The notes under the pieces were generated by a model. That model was not told the DNA's origin. It did not search any database and worked only from the letters and a program-made list of their open reading frames with translations. A program made the position numbers and the translations under genes. Below are positions 1 to 8,005 of a stretch of 43,776 nucleotides of DNA, in pieces (position 1 is the stretch's first letter; every line of letters starts with the position of its first letter). The stretch is from a virus. The stretch covers positions 1 through 43,776 of the IMG/VR virus record IMGVR_UViG_3300025009_002634, one strand, 5' to 3'.

Positions 1-1185
1 ATGCCAACAAATCAGCTCACAAACGCACGGTGCGCCGGCATCAAGCCGACCGACAAGGCGCAGAAACTTTTCGACGGCGGGTCGCTTTTTCTCTACGTTT
101 CCACAAAAGGCGCCAAGGTGTGGCGCCTAGCCTACAGGGTCAACGGAAAACCTCAGACCCTGGTGATAGGCCCATACCCTGCCGTGAGCTTGCAGGAGGC
201 ACGCCAGAAGCGCGATGAGGCCAAGGCGGTACTCAGGGCAGGGCAGGACCCGAACGCGGCGCGCAAGGCTTCGCACAACGCCGTCACGCTGGACGAGGCC
301 CACACCGCCTACTGGTCCGGACGCAAAGACCTGTCAACCTCCTACCTTGAGAACGAGCGCAGGGCCTTCGAGATGCACGTTCAGCCGATGCTGGGCGCCC
401 GGATCATGAAGGACATCACCCGGGCCGACGTGCTGGCCACGCTGAACACCTTGGATGCCCGCGGAAAGCACGACTACGTGCGCAAGGTCAGGATGTGGCT
501 GGCGCAGCTGTGGGACTGGGCCATCGAGCAAGGCCATGCCACGGAGAACCCACCGCGCAGCATCAAGCCTGAACGCGCCTTCGGGAAAAAGCAGGTGGAG
601 CACTTCGCCGCGCTTGAATTGCGCGAGGTGCCTGCCTTCATGGATCGCCTGGCCATCGAGGGCGAGCTTCAATCCGTCCTGGCGCTGCGCCTGCTGGCCC
701 TGACGTGGGTCCGCACAAACGAACTCAGGTTCATGCGCTGGGATGAAATCGACGGCGACACATGGCTAATCCCGGCCGGCAAGATGAAGCGGCGCCGGGA
801 GCATGTGGTTCCGCTGTCCAGGGCTGCGCAGGATCTGCTGAAGGTGCTCAAGCCGCGCGCCGGCTCAAGCGTCTACGTGCTGCCCGCCGAGCACCGACCG
901 GATCGACCGATCAGCGAGAACGCGATACTGGCATTGTTGGCGAGGATGGGCTACAAGGGGCGCATGACAGGGCACGGGGTCCGAACAATCGCCAGTACTT
1001 GGGCGCATGAACACGGCTACCTGTCGGATGCCGTGGAATTTCAGCTATCGCATGTGCCGGAAAACAAGGTCAAGTCAGCCTACAACCGAGCCACACATCT
1101 ACCTCTCAGGCGGAAGATGATGGAAGACTTTTCGGCGTGGCTCAACACCAAACTGACAGATGCACAGGACACTTCAGGCCGGTGA
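1..1185 (+). CDS. int: Tyrosine-type site-specific integrase (P4/DUF4102 type)
   Basis: 394-residue tyrosine recombinase expected to integrate and, with an excisionase, excise the prophage. Residues ~1-90 match the DUF4102 arm-binding domain (DGGSLFLYV, then VWRLAYRVNGKPQTLVIGPYP), followed by a core-binding domain (~95-195) and the catalytic domain. The catalytic set can be read as R238 (WVRTNEL), H325 and R328 (HGVRT), H351 (LSHVPE) and nucleophile Y361 (SAYNRAT). Length is normal for the family. The ATG is the first base of the window, so its promoter and attP are not visible. It converges on the leftward early operon with one base between the two stop codons. Confidence 0.96.
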   Translation: MPTNQLTNARCAGIKPTDKAQKLFDGGSLFLYVSTKGAKVWRLAYRVNGKPQTLVIGPYPAVSLQEARQKRDEAKAVLRAGQDPNAARKASHNAVTLDEAHTAYWSGRKDLSTSYLENERRAFEMHVQPMLGARIMKDITRADVLATLNTLDARGKHDYVRKVRMWLAQLWDWAIEQGHATENPPRSIKPERAFGKKQVEHFAALELREVPAFMDRLAIEGELQSVLALRLLALTWVRTNELRFMRWDEIDGDTWLIPAGKMKRRREHVVPLSRAAQDLLKVLKPRAGSSVYVLPAEHRPDRPISENAILALLARMGYKGRMTGHGVRTIASTWAHEHGYLSDAVEFQLSHVPENKVKSAYNRATHLPLRRKMMEDFSAWLNTKLTDAQDTSGR

Positions 1186-1186
1186 T

Positions 1187-1588
1187 CTAATAGATGGCCT
1201 GCAGCGCGAGCCAGTTGTCAAGCGAGAAGGTTCCAGCTTCGTCCATGCGTTCTGCCAATGTAGCGGAGATGCCTCGAAGTTTCATCTGTTCAACTGAAAT
1301 TGCAGTCAAAGCGTCTCGCGCTTCCTGCATCAGCGGCATCACCATTTGCAACTTCGCCAGCATGTAATTCGGCGGTAGTTGTTCGTGTTTCGGCGCGGCG
1401 CACCTCCTGCAAAGACCTGCCGCGTCCATGAGTTTCTCTACTTCGCTCGGCTGGGTGACGGATTTGATCGCTTCAATTGCATCATCAATCGTCTGTAGGT
1501 CTTCCTTTGGAAGACGGCCAGCGCCAATGATCCTGACGTTTAGCAGCCGACATATCAGCGAGTCGTCCATGCGTGGGATGGCGTTCAT
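1187..1588 (-). CDS. Hypothetical phage protein, last gene of the leftward early operon
   Basis: 133-residue protein of unknown function. A longer reading reaches 1669, but the ATG at 1588 is preferred: it follows AGGAGAG at good spacing, and the longer frame would run through the 29-residue zinc-knuckle gene just upstream. The start overlaps that gene's stop (ATGA). The protein is helical, with one CxxC (LCRRCAAP, ~residue 60) and no recognisable catalytic motif. As the distal gene of the PL operon it should be made early after induction. Confidence 0.7.
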   Translation of the reverse strand: MNAIPRMDDSLICRLLNVRIIGAGRLPKEDLQTIDDAIEAIKSVTQPSEVEKLMDAAGLCRRCAAPKHEQLPPNYMLAKLQMVMPLMQEARDALTAISVEQMKLRGISATLAERMDEAGTFSLDNWLALQAIY

Positions 1589-1674
1589 AAGCTCTCTCCT
1601 AAAAACATCTCCACGCAGCGTTTGCACAGGATCAGTCCACGCATCGCCGGCCGTCCGCAGTGTTCGCATTTCAT
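1585..1674 (-). CDS. 29-residue zinc-knuckle microprotein
   Basis: Very short ORF starting MKCEHCGRPAMRG and continuing ILCKRCVEM. The CxxC-x11-CxxC arrangement can bind one zinc ion. It is supported by AAGGA about 6 bases before the ATG at 1674 and by an ATGA overlap with the next gene at 1588. Function is unknown; nucleic-acid binding or a protein-interaction knuckle are both plausible. It is one of several small cysteine-pair proteins in this prophage. Confidence 0.55.
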   Translation of the reverse strand: MKCEHCGRPAMRGLILCKRCVEMFLGESL

Positions 1675-1683
1675 TCGTAATCC

Positions 1684-1845
1684 TTAGTTGTCCGCAGTGC
1701 AGACCGTCACAGCCTTAGCGGCTCCGTTTGTTTCAATCAGCAGGCCGCACACCTGTTCATCAGTTTCTGTGTCGCAGTTGTAGGCGTACACCGTCGCATC
1801 CTGTGGCGCCTGTTTCAGGGCTTCAATTAGGTCCTTGACTGTCAT
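1684..1845 (-). CDS. Small hypothetical phage protein
   Basis: 53 residues starting MTVKDLIEALKQAPQDATVYAY. The ATG at 1845 has AGGAAACACG in front of it; a longer reading to 1908 lacks such a site. The N-terminal 'LIEALKQAPQDATVY' pattern resembles short phage and plasmid proteins beginning with an amphipathic helix followed by 'P.DA.V' and a beta-rich half. No catalytic residues are visible. The gap to the upstream excisionase-like gene (1846-1917) shows no obvious promoter, so it probably shares the PL transcript. Confidence 0.6.
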   Translation of the reverse strand: MTVKDLIEALKQAPQDATVYAYNCDTETDEQVCGLLIETNGAAKAVTVCTADN

Positions 1846-1917
1846 CGTGTTTCCTATCCGGGCATCATCCCAACTATTAAATCGAACCGACGCCGAGGCG
1901 AGGTTCATCGGTGGCGC

Positions 1918-2106
1918 TCATACCTTCACCCCATGCGCAACCAGGGTGGACCGCTTCCACCCCGAGGTCTTGCGTGACAGCGCCACATCGTAGGGCGGCA
2001 GCTTCTTGGCGTTGTACATCTTGCGCACGGTGTCGCTGCACACATGGAGCATCTTCGGCAGATCGCCGCGCTTGATGATCTCGTTTGGGTCTTGTTCGGT
2101 GGTCAT
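1918..2106 (-). CDS. Excisionase/AlpA-like small DNA-binding protein
   Basis: 62 residues with a winged-helix/MerR-like N-terminus (IIKRGDLPKMLHVCSDTVRKMY), a pattern typical of AlpA-type phage regulators and recombination directionality factors. The basic C-terminal half (ALSRKTSGWKRS) fits DNA binding. The ATG at 2106 overlaps the upstream stop (ATGA). Position near the end of the early operon, less than 1 kb from the integrase, makes an excisionase role likely but unproven. In most lambdoid phages xis and int are co-oriented; here the integrase faces the opposite way. Confidence 0.6.
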   Translation of the reverse strand: MTTEQDPNEIIKRGDLPKMLHVCSDTVRKMYNAKKLPPYDVALSRKTSGWKRSTLVAHGVKV

Positions 2107-2330
2107 GATTCAGCTTTCTCGCAATGCCCTGCGGGCATGATCTTCCGCAGCTCGTCGTGGATGCTCGTCGCGCACTGGTGGCAGATGTGGTGCTCGCACT
2201 CGCTGGGGCGCTTTAACACAGAATCTCCGCCCGCAACGAAGTGAACGCCGAAGCCTTCTTTCGCTGCGAATCCACCAGGCTTGATGGTGTCGCGGCACAG
2301 GTTGCATTTGAAGGTTCGCTCGGTTGTCAT
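2103..2330 (-). CDS. Small zinc-finger protein
   Basis: 75 residues starting MTTERTFKCNLC. The start at 2330 is chosen for AAGGATGCGCC upstream; the longer frame to 2366 has no ribosome site. Metal ligands appear as CNLC near residue 9-12 and CEHHICHQC near residue 47-55, forming a probable treble-clef or zinc-ribbon. It overlaps its neighbours by 4 bases on both sides. A DNA/RNA-binding or adaptor role is inferred only from the fold. Confidence 0.65.
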   Translation of the reverse strand: MTTERTFKCNLCRDTIKPGGFAAKEGFGVHFVAGGDSVLKRPSECEHHICHQCATSIHDELRKIMPAGHCEKAES

Positions 2331-2722
2331 GGCGCATCCTTTCCGTGTGCTGGGTGGTCCAAGCAATCAATCCACTCTCTGACCTTTGCGTTGTCTAGGC
2401 ACAACCCTCGCTTCGCGGAGAAAGCCCGGATTGCGTCCACTGCTGGCGCCGCGTCGTCTGACGCTGAAAACACGATCTGATCTTTTTGAGATGTCAAAAA
2501 ACCCAGGAAATCGAATAGTGCGCCTGAGACAACGGAGTGCGCCACAGGCTCACCCGCAGGCTGCGCAAGCTGTCGCTCCAGTTCGGCGATGCGTGCCAAC
2601 AGCGGGGCTTCTGCTGCAGCTTCGATGGCGCGTGCATATACCCGGTACGCAGGGTATAAGTACCTTGCGCTGACTCCCCATTGTTCGTACGTGATGGCGT
2701 CAATTTTCTTGTCGGTCAGCAT
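2327..2722 (-). CDS. Hypothetical phage protein with short coiled coil
   Basis: 131 residues from the ATG at 2722, preceded by a strong AAGGAG. The N-terminus (MLTDKKIDAITYEQWG, then YRVYARAIEAA) resembles accessory phage proteins with the 'IDAIT...YARAIEAA' pattern; a short heptad-like helix (LLARIAELERQLAQ) follows. The C-terminal half has no known motif. It overlaps the downstream zinc-finger gene by 4 bases. No function can be assigned. Confidence 0.65.
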   Translation of the reverse strand: MLTDKKIDAITYEQWGVSARYLYPAYRVYARAIEAAAEAPLLARIAELERQLAQPAGEPVAHSVVSGALFDFLGFLTSQKDQIVFSASDDAAPAVDAIRAFSAKRGLCLDNAKVREWIDCLDHPAHGKDAP

Positions 2723-2723
2723 G

Positions 2724-3218
2724 TCAATCTCCTTTGCTGCCGTGGGCACTCAGCCTTGATTCAATAGCGCTGCGCTCTTGGAAGTACGGTTTTAGTGATG
2801 CTGCCGCATGTGCCAACTCATCCACCAGTTCCATAATTTCCGCGATCTGCTCATCGCTCAGTGGTCGCGCAATGGGCGCGGCTTGCTGCGCGGCTTGTGG
2901 CGCCTGCCGCGAGTTGCACTCAGCACACGGCTGATCGACAAAGTGCCGGAAGGTCTGGCACGTTACGCCGTGGGCCTCGTAGGATTCAACGACCTTTAGC
3001 AGATCGAAGTAACGAGAGGCCAAGACAGCGTTCGTCTCGTTGACGGAATCGGTTGCATCTCCTGCCTGCACTGGCTGCGGCTGGGGGGATGCTGCGATCA
3101 GTGCGTGCTCAGCCAAATATGCAAGCTGCCTGTACTCGTGTAACGTGAGTGGCGGGAAGATGCCAGCATCTACGGAGCGGCGGATCATAGAAATTGTTGC
3201 CGCTGTTATCTGTCCCAT
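2724..3218 (-). CDS. Hypothetical phage protein
   Basis: 164 residues. The ATG at 3218 (MGQITAATISMIRRSVD) is preferred to a TTG two codons upstream because GGGAGGG sits 6 bases before it. A CxxC is present (QPCAECNSRQ), and the C-terminal half contains a helical stretch (LSDEQIAEIMELVDELAHAA). It lies in the cargo part of the PL operon among other unassigned early genes, separated by 1-2 bases from each neighbour. No enzyme motif is visible. Confidence 0.65.
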   Translation of the reverse strand: MGQITAATISMIRRSVDAGIFPPLTLHEYRQLAYLAEHALIAASPQPQPVQAGDATDSVNETNAVLASRYFDLLKVVESYEAHGVTCQTFRHFVDQPCAECNSRQAPQAAQQAAPIARPLSDEQIAEIMELVDELAHAAASLKPYFQERSAIESRLSAHGSKGD

Positions 3219-3220
3219 GA

Positions 3221-3703
3221 TCAACCCTCCCTGGCAGTTGTGAACGCCGGGATGTTGTCGCGCGGCACCTTTGCTTGCAGTTTCTCGATGTGTGCAGCCT
3301 GAGCCGCAACTAGTGTTTGGTAGTCACCAACGCCATAGAAGCGAAGCAGTTGGCCGTCAGGCATCGTGGACGCTCCAAGCTCTTCGTATGCAGCGTCAAA
3401 GGTACTGATTTCGTGAGACCAGTAATCCATGTCGGCAACGGTGGTAGTTGCGGCCTTGCAGCGCACCAACGCCCTTCTCCACGCTTCTTTGTGCGACAAG
3501 AAGTCGGTGGGTACACAGCTCTGTGCTTTCGCATTCGGCACCGCTGGCGTGTTTGCTTCAATAGCCGCGCGGGCGTTCCATGCTTCCCATGCGCCTTGGG
3601 TGCAAAGTCTTGTGTAGGCCCCGTTTTCAGGGTCCATTGACGACCAATATTGAGTTGGAAGCCACGCTTCAAACGCCTCGCGCTCTTTCAGGTTGTCGCT
3701 CAT
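3221..3703 (-). CDS. Hypothetical early phage protein (FEAW...GAWEAWNARA pattern)
   Basis: 160 residues. The N-terminal region (EREAFEAWLPTQYW, then LCTQGAWEAWNARAAIE) is a pattern I associate with small phage proteins of unknown function that begin 'FE.W....' and carry 'GAWEAW.AR'. The C-terminus (VAAQAAHIEKLQ) is probably coiled coil. The ATG at 3703 follows AAAGGAAAA and overlaps the upstream stop. Function unknown. Confidence 0.7.
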   Translation of the reverse strand: MSDNLKEREAFEAWLPTQYWSSMDPENGAYTRLCTQGAWEAWNARAAIEANTPAVPNAKAQSCVPTDFLSHKEAWRRALVRCKAATTTVADMDYWSHEISTFDAAYEELGASTMPDGQLLRFYGVGDYQTLVAAQAAHIEKLQAKVPRDNIPAFTTAREG

Positions 3704-4329
3704 GGTGTTTTTCCTTTCAGGGATTCAATGGCGGCAACGCAGATGTCACACGCCTTGTTGTACCCAGCTTCATATTCGCCTTCTGGCTCTCTGAATCCTT
3801 CGCCATCAACGGCCTGCTTCGCCTCTTCAAGCGCATCAATCCGCGCCTGCTTTACCGCTTCCTTGAGTGACGCATCAATTTCGGCGTCAAGCTGCCCGCC
3901 GTGTGTTAGTCCGTTCAGCACCATGGCTTGCACAGCGAGGTTCGTTACGCGGGCGTTAAGTTCATCAATCTGGTCTTGCTCGTACAGGTCTTCGACGTCG
4001 ATAGTTGTCAGCACGCGGCTGCAGTCATCAAGCGCTCGGCACGCCAGCTTTGAAAACTCCTGCAATTGGATTTTCTGCTCACGAAGCGTCTGCAGTTCAT
4101 CAAGCAGGGCGAGGATGGCGGATGGGTTTGTGGAAGCTATCCACTCAGCTTCTTTCTGAGCCATGCCGTCGCTGCTGCTGTAGTAGCACTGCGTAATGGT
4201 CCGCCCAGTAGCAACCACTCGGAATCGAACCCGGTCAAGCGGGTCACCTTTTACTGGATCGCCGTCCCAGTGCCAAGGCCCCGGCGTTGCAGCCTCCGCC
4301 AGCTCGCGCAGCTTCTGTTCGTCAATCAT
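3700..4329 (-). CDS. Ead/Ea22-like phage protein
   Basis: 209 residues from the ATG at 4329, preceded by AAGGAGAGCAAC. The N-terminus (LRELAEAATPGPWHWDGD) and the following 'WIASTNPSAILALLDELQTLREQ' are hallmarks of the Ead/Ea22-like family, early non-essential proteins of lambdoid phages with no firmly known function. The middle is predicted helical. The C-terminus (GYNKACDICVAAIESLKG) resembles the tail of other accessory phage ORFs and may be a fused module. A 42-base gap separates it from the upstream PAPS-reductase-like gene, with no promoter evident. Confidence 0.75.
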   Translation of the reverse strand: MIDEQKLRELAEAATPGPWHWDGDPVKGDPLDRVRFRVVATGRTITQCYYSSSDGMAQKEAEWIASTNPSAILALLDELQTLREQKIQLQEFSKLACRALDDCSRVLTTIDVEDLYEQDQIDELNARVTNLAVQAMVLNGLTHGGQLDAEIDASLKEAVKQARIDALEEAKQAVDGEGFREPEGEYEAGYNKACDICVAAIESLKGKTP

Positions 4330-4371
4330 TGTTGCTCTCCTTGAAAATTTGTTTTGCACATGTATCTGATC

Positions 4372-5145
4372 TCATGCTGCGTATTCCTGTTCGGCGCCAT
4401 CGCAGAACAATCCGCACGCTGGCAGCGGTTCTCCGCGATGCGCTTTGCCTTCTGGCAACTGACGAAGTGGAAAGCGTTGTCCTTTGAGTGGCCCTGAACG
4501 GTGGCGCAGGATGTATGCGCCTTCACCATGCAGTGCGGCAACCTTGTCTTCGGCCTGGGCCAGCCGCTCGAACTGCGCCGGGAAGTCTTCTCGCACAGCT
4601 CGGAAATAGCCAAGACCACCTTTCACGCACCCGATGCAGTTGGCGTTGTCGTAGCCAAGCAGGTACATCTCTGGCAGCTTGATCCCGGCGCGCTCGACCA
4701 TCGCCTTGCAGTCCTGTTTTGTCAGCCCGCGAGCAATCAGCGGGGCAATAATCTTGCGGTCTGGCCAGGCTTCCAGCCAATCGGTGTAGCGGTCCTCTTC
4801 CTCGGCGGTGTATCCAAGAACCAGCGTGTCGCCAGGCTGCTCAAACGTCCGCAGCAGGCCGCGCTTAATGCGTGTGGTACATGCAGCGCCGTACTGCCCC
4901 TTGATGTAGCCCACCGTTTCAAAAACCTTGATCGCGCTTGCGTCGTACTTGGTGTCCCTCAGGTTGGTGATTGACTTACCAAACCAGCGCTCGCAGTCAT
5001 CCGCAAAGCGCCGGTTGTCTGGGTGCTCTTCTTCAATGTAGGCATTCAAGATCACACACCTGTCCAGTCCGTGTACCGACAGGGAAAGTTTCGTGGCTAC
5101 AGCAGAAGCAGCGCCGCACGAGAACTGGCAAACGATGCGGCTCAT
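4372..5145 (-). CDS. PAPS-reductase/ATP-pyrophosphatase-like enzyme
   Basis: 257 residues from the ATG at 5145 (AAGGAGAGCAACC upstream; the frame stays open to 5472 but the strong site marks this start). QFSCGAASAVA at residues 7-17 is a variant of the SGGxxS loop that binds ATP in the adenine-nucleotide alpha-hydrolase/PAPS reductase superfamily. EEEHPDNRRFADDCERWFG and the CTTRIKR segment match phage members of this family. Two cysteine pairs follow (NCIGC, and CGLFC near the C-terminus). The substrate is unknown. Sulfur or nucleotide chemistry, such as thio-modification of nucleic acid or sulfur assimilation, is family-based inference; no dnd partners are nearby. Confidence 0.8.
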   Translation of the reverse strand: MSRIVCQFSCGAASAVATKLSLSVHGLDRCVILNAYIEEEHPDNRRFADDCERWFGKSITNLRDTKYDASAIKVFETVGYIKGQYGAACTTRIKRGLLRTFEQPGDTLVLGYTAEEEDRYTDWLEAWPDRKIIAPLIARGLTKQDCKAMVERAGIKLPEMYLLGYDNANCIGCVKGGLGYFRAVREDFPAQFERLAQAEDKVAALHGEGAYILRHRSGPLKGQRFPLRQLPEGKAHRGEPLPACGLFCDGAEQEYAA

Positions 5146-5378
5146 GGTTGCTCTCCTTGTGCTTTGGCAATCGCTGCGCGGGCTGCTGCGATGAACTCGC
5201 TGTGAACCATCGTTGCTGACGGTGACCAGTAAGAGACATTGTTGCCCGGGCTCTTTGGAGCGTACTTCTCTGGGCCATTCGCGTTTTCGTCCCTGTCCGC
5301 AACAATCGCTTTCAGCGCCTCCAGCAGTTCCGCATTGATTGCAGACAGGCGGTACTGCTCTGGTGCGTGGAAGCTCAT
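5142..5378 (-). CDS. Small hypothetical phage protein
   Basis: 78 residues from the ATG at 5378 (MSFHAPEQYRLSAINAELLE). Pattern words are 'LLEALKAIVADRD' in the N-terminal half and 'FIAAARAAIAKAQGEQP' at the C-terminus, seen in many short phage proteins that pair an 'LLEALK' helix with an 'AARAAIAKA' tail. Ribosome site AAAGGCGG. It overlaps both neighbours by 4 bases, so translation is probably coupled. Function unknown. Confidence 0.65.
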   Translation of the reverse strand: MSFHAPEQYRLSAINAELLEALKAIVADRDENANGPEKYAPKSPGNNVSYWSPSATMVHSEFIAAARAAIAKAQGEQP

Positions 5379-5629
5379 TGCGCACCGCCTTTCTTCTCGG
5401 CTTCCCACTGCTTGCGGCGCGCGCCAAGGTCGTGGGCACCGAAGCCGACGAACACGACCCAGCGAGAGACAAGCAGGATGCCGATCAAGGCTGGCCAGGA
5501 CTTGACCTCAAGGCCGAAGCCGTAGACGAAACCCACGATGGCGGTTGCCATGTCCACGGCCCAGAAGGCGTAGTGGCGAAGCGCTGGCATCAGCAGGCCG
5601 GGCTTCTTGTTGTCGTTGGTCGTACTCAT
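5375..5629 (-). CDS. Small inner-membrane protein
   Basis: 84 residues with two predicted membrane segments: ~residues 22-41 (FWAVDMATAIVGFVYGFGL) and ~46-65 (ALIGILLVSRWVVFVGFG). A charged C-terminal tail (RRKQWEAEKKGG) probably faces the cytoplasm. The ATG at 5629 follows AAAGGCGG. Expressed in the early operon, it could be an exclusion or host-membrane-modifying protein, but nothing in the sequence decides this. It is not in the lysis module, which argues against a holin role. Confidence 0.65.
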   Translation of the reverse strand: MSTTNDNKKPGLLMPALRHYAFWAVDMATAIVGFVYGFGLEVKSWPALIGILLVSRWVVFVGFGAHDLGARRKQWEAEKKGGAQ

Positions 5630-5862
5630 GCTTCACCGCCTTTCTTGAGGGCTTCATCAATGGCAGAGCGCAAGGCCAGAAGCTGGTCGCGTCCTACTAC
5701 AGTCACACTGGATGCAGGGGTGTAGGTGCCCTCGTCGGTGTCGCTGCTTTCCATCACAACGACCATCGGTGCGTGCTTGATGGCATCGCGCGGACGGCGC
5801 CAAGACGCCACCCTGCCGACGCAATCAAGTGGAACTGCTCCAAACTCAAAATAGACGTTCAT
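5626..5862 (-). CDS. Small hypothetical phage protein
   Basis: 78 residues starting MNVYFEFGAVPLDCVGR at the ATG at 5862, after GGAGGCTGTGGA. The longer frame to 5934 lacks a ribosome site. The C-terminus (LLALRSAIDEALKKGGEA) is a short amphipathic helix. It overlaps the exonuclease stop region and the downstream membrane-protein start by 4 bases each. No known motif. Confidence 0.6.
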   Translation of the reverse strand: MNVYFEFGAVPLDCVGRVASWRRPRDAIKHAPMVVVMESSDTDEGTYTPASSVTVVGRDQLLALRSAIDEALKKGGEA

Positions 5863-7754
5863 TCCACAGCCTCCACAGCGCAAGCAGCCAGGACGTGCGC
5901 GCTGATGGCCCTGCAGATCGCAGGCAGATCGCATTCCCTGTAAAACCGCGAAGCCTTCACCTGCTCGACCGGATCAAAGCCCAGCGCTGACAGGCCGGCG
6001 ACGTTGATGCTGACCGGGGCGATTGCTGCGTTGAGCTGGGTCAGGGTGAGGCGGGCGCCGTCGTCTTCTGGCGTACCGATGTCCGGCTTCGATGCGAGGT
6101 CAACGCCGAACGATATTGGCCTGTAGCCACGCGACACGACCGCAGCCGTTGCCATCTTGTCGATGGTGGTGTTCAGCGTGTCCTGAACTGCTGGAGACTG
6201 AATGGCGTAGGCCAGCGCATCGGCGCCTTGCTGGCTGATTTCGGCCTGCTCTTCACGGATGCGCGCAGCGCTCACAGCTTCGGCCTGCTCACGGGCGATG
6301 CGGTCAGCCTCAACCTGCACAGCATTGGCACGCTCGCGCTCCAGCCGTCCAGCCTCTTCCTGCTCACGCTTGCGCGCCATTTCTTCCGCTGCCTCGCGGA
6401 CCTTGCGCGCGGCCTCAGCCTCACGCTCCAGCCGCGCCGCTTCCTCTGCCCGGATGCGCTCGCGTTGCGCTTCTTCTGCGGCCTTGGCGACGGCAACTCG
6501 CTGAGCGATCACTGCGGCGAAGTCGTCCGTTGCCTTGACCACCAGCGTTGCCAGATCAGGAGGGATTCCAATCCCAGCATCGCGCAGGGCTGCGAGGTTG
6601 GAATGGATGCGGTTCGCGATGTCGTTGGCCGCGATCTTGACCCGGGCCAGCTCAGTGTCCACCGCGTTCGTGATGCTGTCGATGGTCCGCAAGCCCTTGA
6701 TCGCGCCGCCGAAGTCATCCGGCACCTGGGGCATGTAGTTGGCAGGCATGGCCGCGTTCAGCTCGCGGATGTGCTTCGCCATGGCGGCAACACCGCTGGC
6801 CACGATGTCGGCCTTCATGGATTCCTTGCGTGCCTTCACCAGCTTGTCCAAGTCCAGGCGAACGCGGCGCGCTTCGGCGCTGATTTCGTCCATGGTGCGG
6901 AACAGGGCATCGATGCTGGCCGTCTGGCTCAGTGCATGGTCCTTCGCGGCCTTGATGCGGTCCTCGATGTCGCTGCACCACTTCACAGCCTTCTCGGCAT
7001 CGGCAAAGTGAACATCGGTGGTCAGCTCGCGGTTGACCGAGCGGATCGCGCCCAGCGCTGTTTCCTTGAACTCATCCAAGTTGCTGGCCGACACGCCGCC
7101 TTGAATGACGATGTGCAGTGCGGGCAGGGTTTCCGGGGCCTTGCCGGTGGGCTTGACTTCGGCGGCTGTTGGTGTGAACTCGATCAGGTCTTTGGCGAAC
7201 TGTTTCCATCCCGCGATCAGCGCGGCGCGGCGCTCAGGCTTGCTGGTGTACCAGCACTGTGCCCACTTACCCGGTGTGCCATCGCTGGTGACAAACAGGA
7301 TTCGCTGTCCACCTGAAACCAGAAGCTGCTGTTCAAGCTGCCAGACGTAGTACAGCGGCGGCTCGCCGACCTGTGCAATGTGACTGGCGATTTCTTCGGA
7401 GTACAGCTTGTGTTCGTAGCCAATGGAATAGTCCATCGTGAGTCCATCGAAGCTCGCCAGAAGCGGCAGGCCTTCGACCTCAAGCGATCCGACAACTGGA
7501 TAGAGGTCTTCACCGATTTCGACCTCGGCAAGAGGTCGCGCAGCGGATTCCGTGGCGTGCCCTGGCGCAAAGACGCGGACTTCCACAAAGTCGCTCACGT
7601 CGGCAACGATGCCGGTCTTCGTCTCGCGCAGCAGTTCGTTGCGCTGCTTGGTCGGGTGACAGCCCTTCATTGCGGCAGCGTTGCTGGCCGTGTAGTAGCG
7701 GCTGCGCAGTGCGGCCCATTCCGGGCTTCCTTGGATTTCTGAGTGCAGGTGCAT
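5859..7754 (-). CDS. YqaJ-family (RecE/lambda-exo fold) recombination exonuclease with long coiled-coil tail
   Basis: 631 residues. The N-terminal ~210 residues match YqaJ viral recombinases: QGSPEWAALRSRYYTASN (residues 8-25), GHATESAARPLAE (~65-77), then active-site candidates D103 (SFDGL) and E114/K116 (YEHK), the D..ExK pattern of the PD-(D/E)XK exonuclease fold. Such enzymes resect double-stranded DNA to give 3' overhangs for an annealing protein. Residues ~400-510 are a charged Ala/Glu/Arg-rich coiled coil, making the protein about twice the length of a bare YqaJ domain. The likely partner is the 303-residue protein encoded at 8006-8917. Confidence 0.88.
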   Translation of the reverse strand: MHLHSEIQGSPEWAALRSRYYTASNAAAMKGCHPTKQRNELLRETKTGIVADVSDFVEVRVFAPGHATESAARPLAEVEIGEDLYPVVGSLEVEGLPLLASFDGLTMDYSIGYEHKLYSEEIASHIAQVGEPPLYYVWQLEQQLLVSGGQRILFVTSDGTPGKWAQCWYTSKPERRAALIAGWKQFAKDLIEFTPTAAEVKPTGKAPETLPALHIVIQGGVSASNLDEFKETALGAIRSVNRELTTDVHFADAEKAVKWCSDIEDRIKAAKDHALSQTASIDALFRTMDEISAEARRVRLDLDKLVKARKESMKADIVASGVAAMAKHIRELNAAMPANYMPQVPDDFGGAIKGLRTIDSITNAVDTELARVKIAANDIANRIHSNLAALRDAGIGIPPDLATLVVKATDDFAAVIAQRVAVAKAAEEAQRERIRAEEAARLEREAEAARKVREAAEEMARKREQEEAGRLERERANAVQVEADRIAREQAEAVSAARIREEQAEISQQGADALAYAIQSPAVQDTLNTTIDKMATAAVVSRGYRPISFGVDLASKPDIGTPEDDGARLTLTQLNAAIAPVSINVAGLSALGFDPVEQVKASRFYRECDLPAICRAISAHVLAACAVEAVE

Positions 7755-7774
7755 GGTGTTCTCCGGTGTGTGGT

Positions 7775-8002
7775 TCAGTGGGCTGTGGTCTTGACGAACT
7801 TGTCGGCTTGGCCTTCCATGCCTTTGAGTTGGGCCTCAATGAAGCCTTTGGCATATTCGGTTCCGAAGCTTCCCCAAAGCGCGCTCCAAAAAACCAGCAG
7901 AACAGCCGTCATGTGGTCTTCCATCTGATCCTTGTTGGCTTTCGGAATCTGCTCAAGCACGCCCATGGCGAACTTGATTGCGGTGTCATCGTTGTGCGCC
8001 AT
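7775..8002 (-). CDS. Small hypothetical protein between annealase candidate and exonuclease
   Basis: 75 residues. The ATG at 8002 follows GGAGGG; a GTG one codon upstream is also possible. It begins MAHNDDTAIKFAMGVLEQI and has a moderately hydrophobic middle (MTAVLLVFWSALWGSF) that may be one membrane segment or a buried helix. It lies inside the putative recombination pair. No family recognised. Confidence 0.6.
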   Translation of the reverse strand: MAHNDDTAIKFAMGVLEQIPKANKDQMEDHMTAVLLVFWSALWGSFGTEYAKGFIEAQLKGMEGQADKFVKTTAH

Positions 8003-8005
8003 CAC

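Noticed and set aside
4372-5472. 366-residue N-terminally extended version of the PAPS-reductase-like protein
   Set aside because: The extra 109 residues run through the preceding small gene, while the ATG at 5145 has a strong AAGGAG site.
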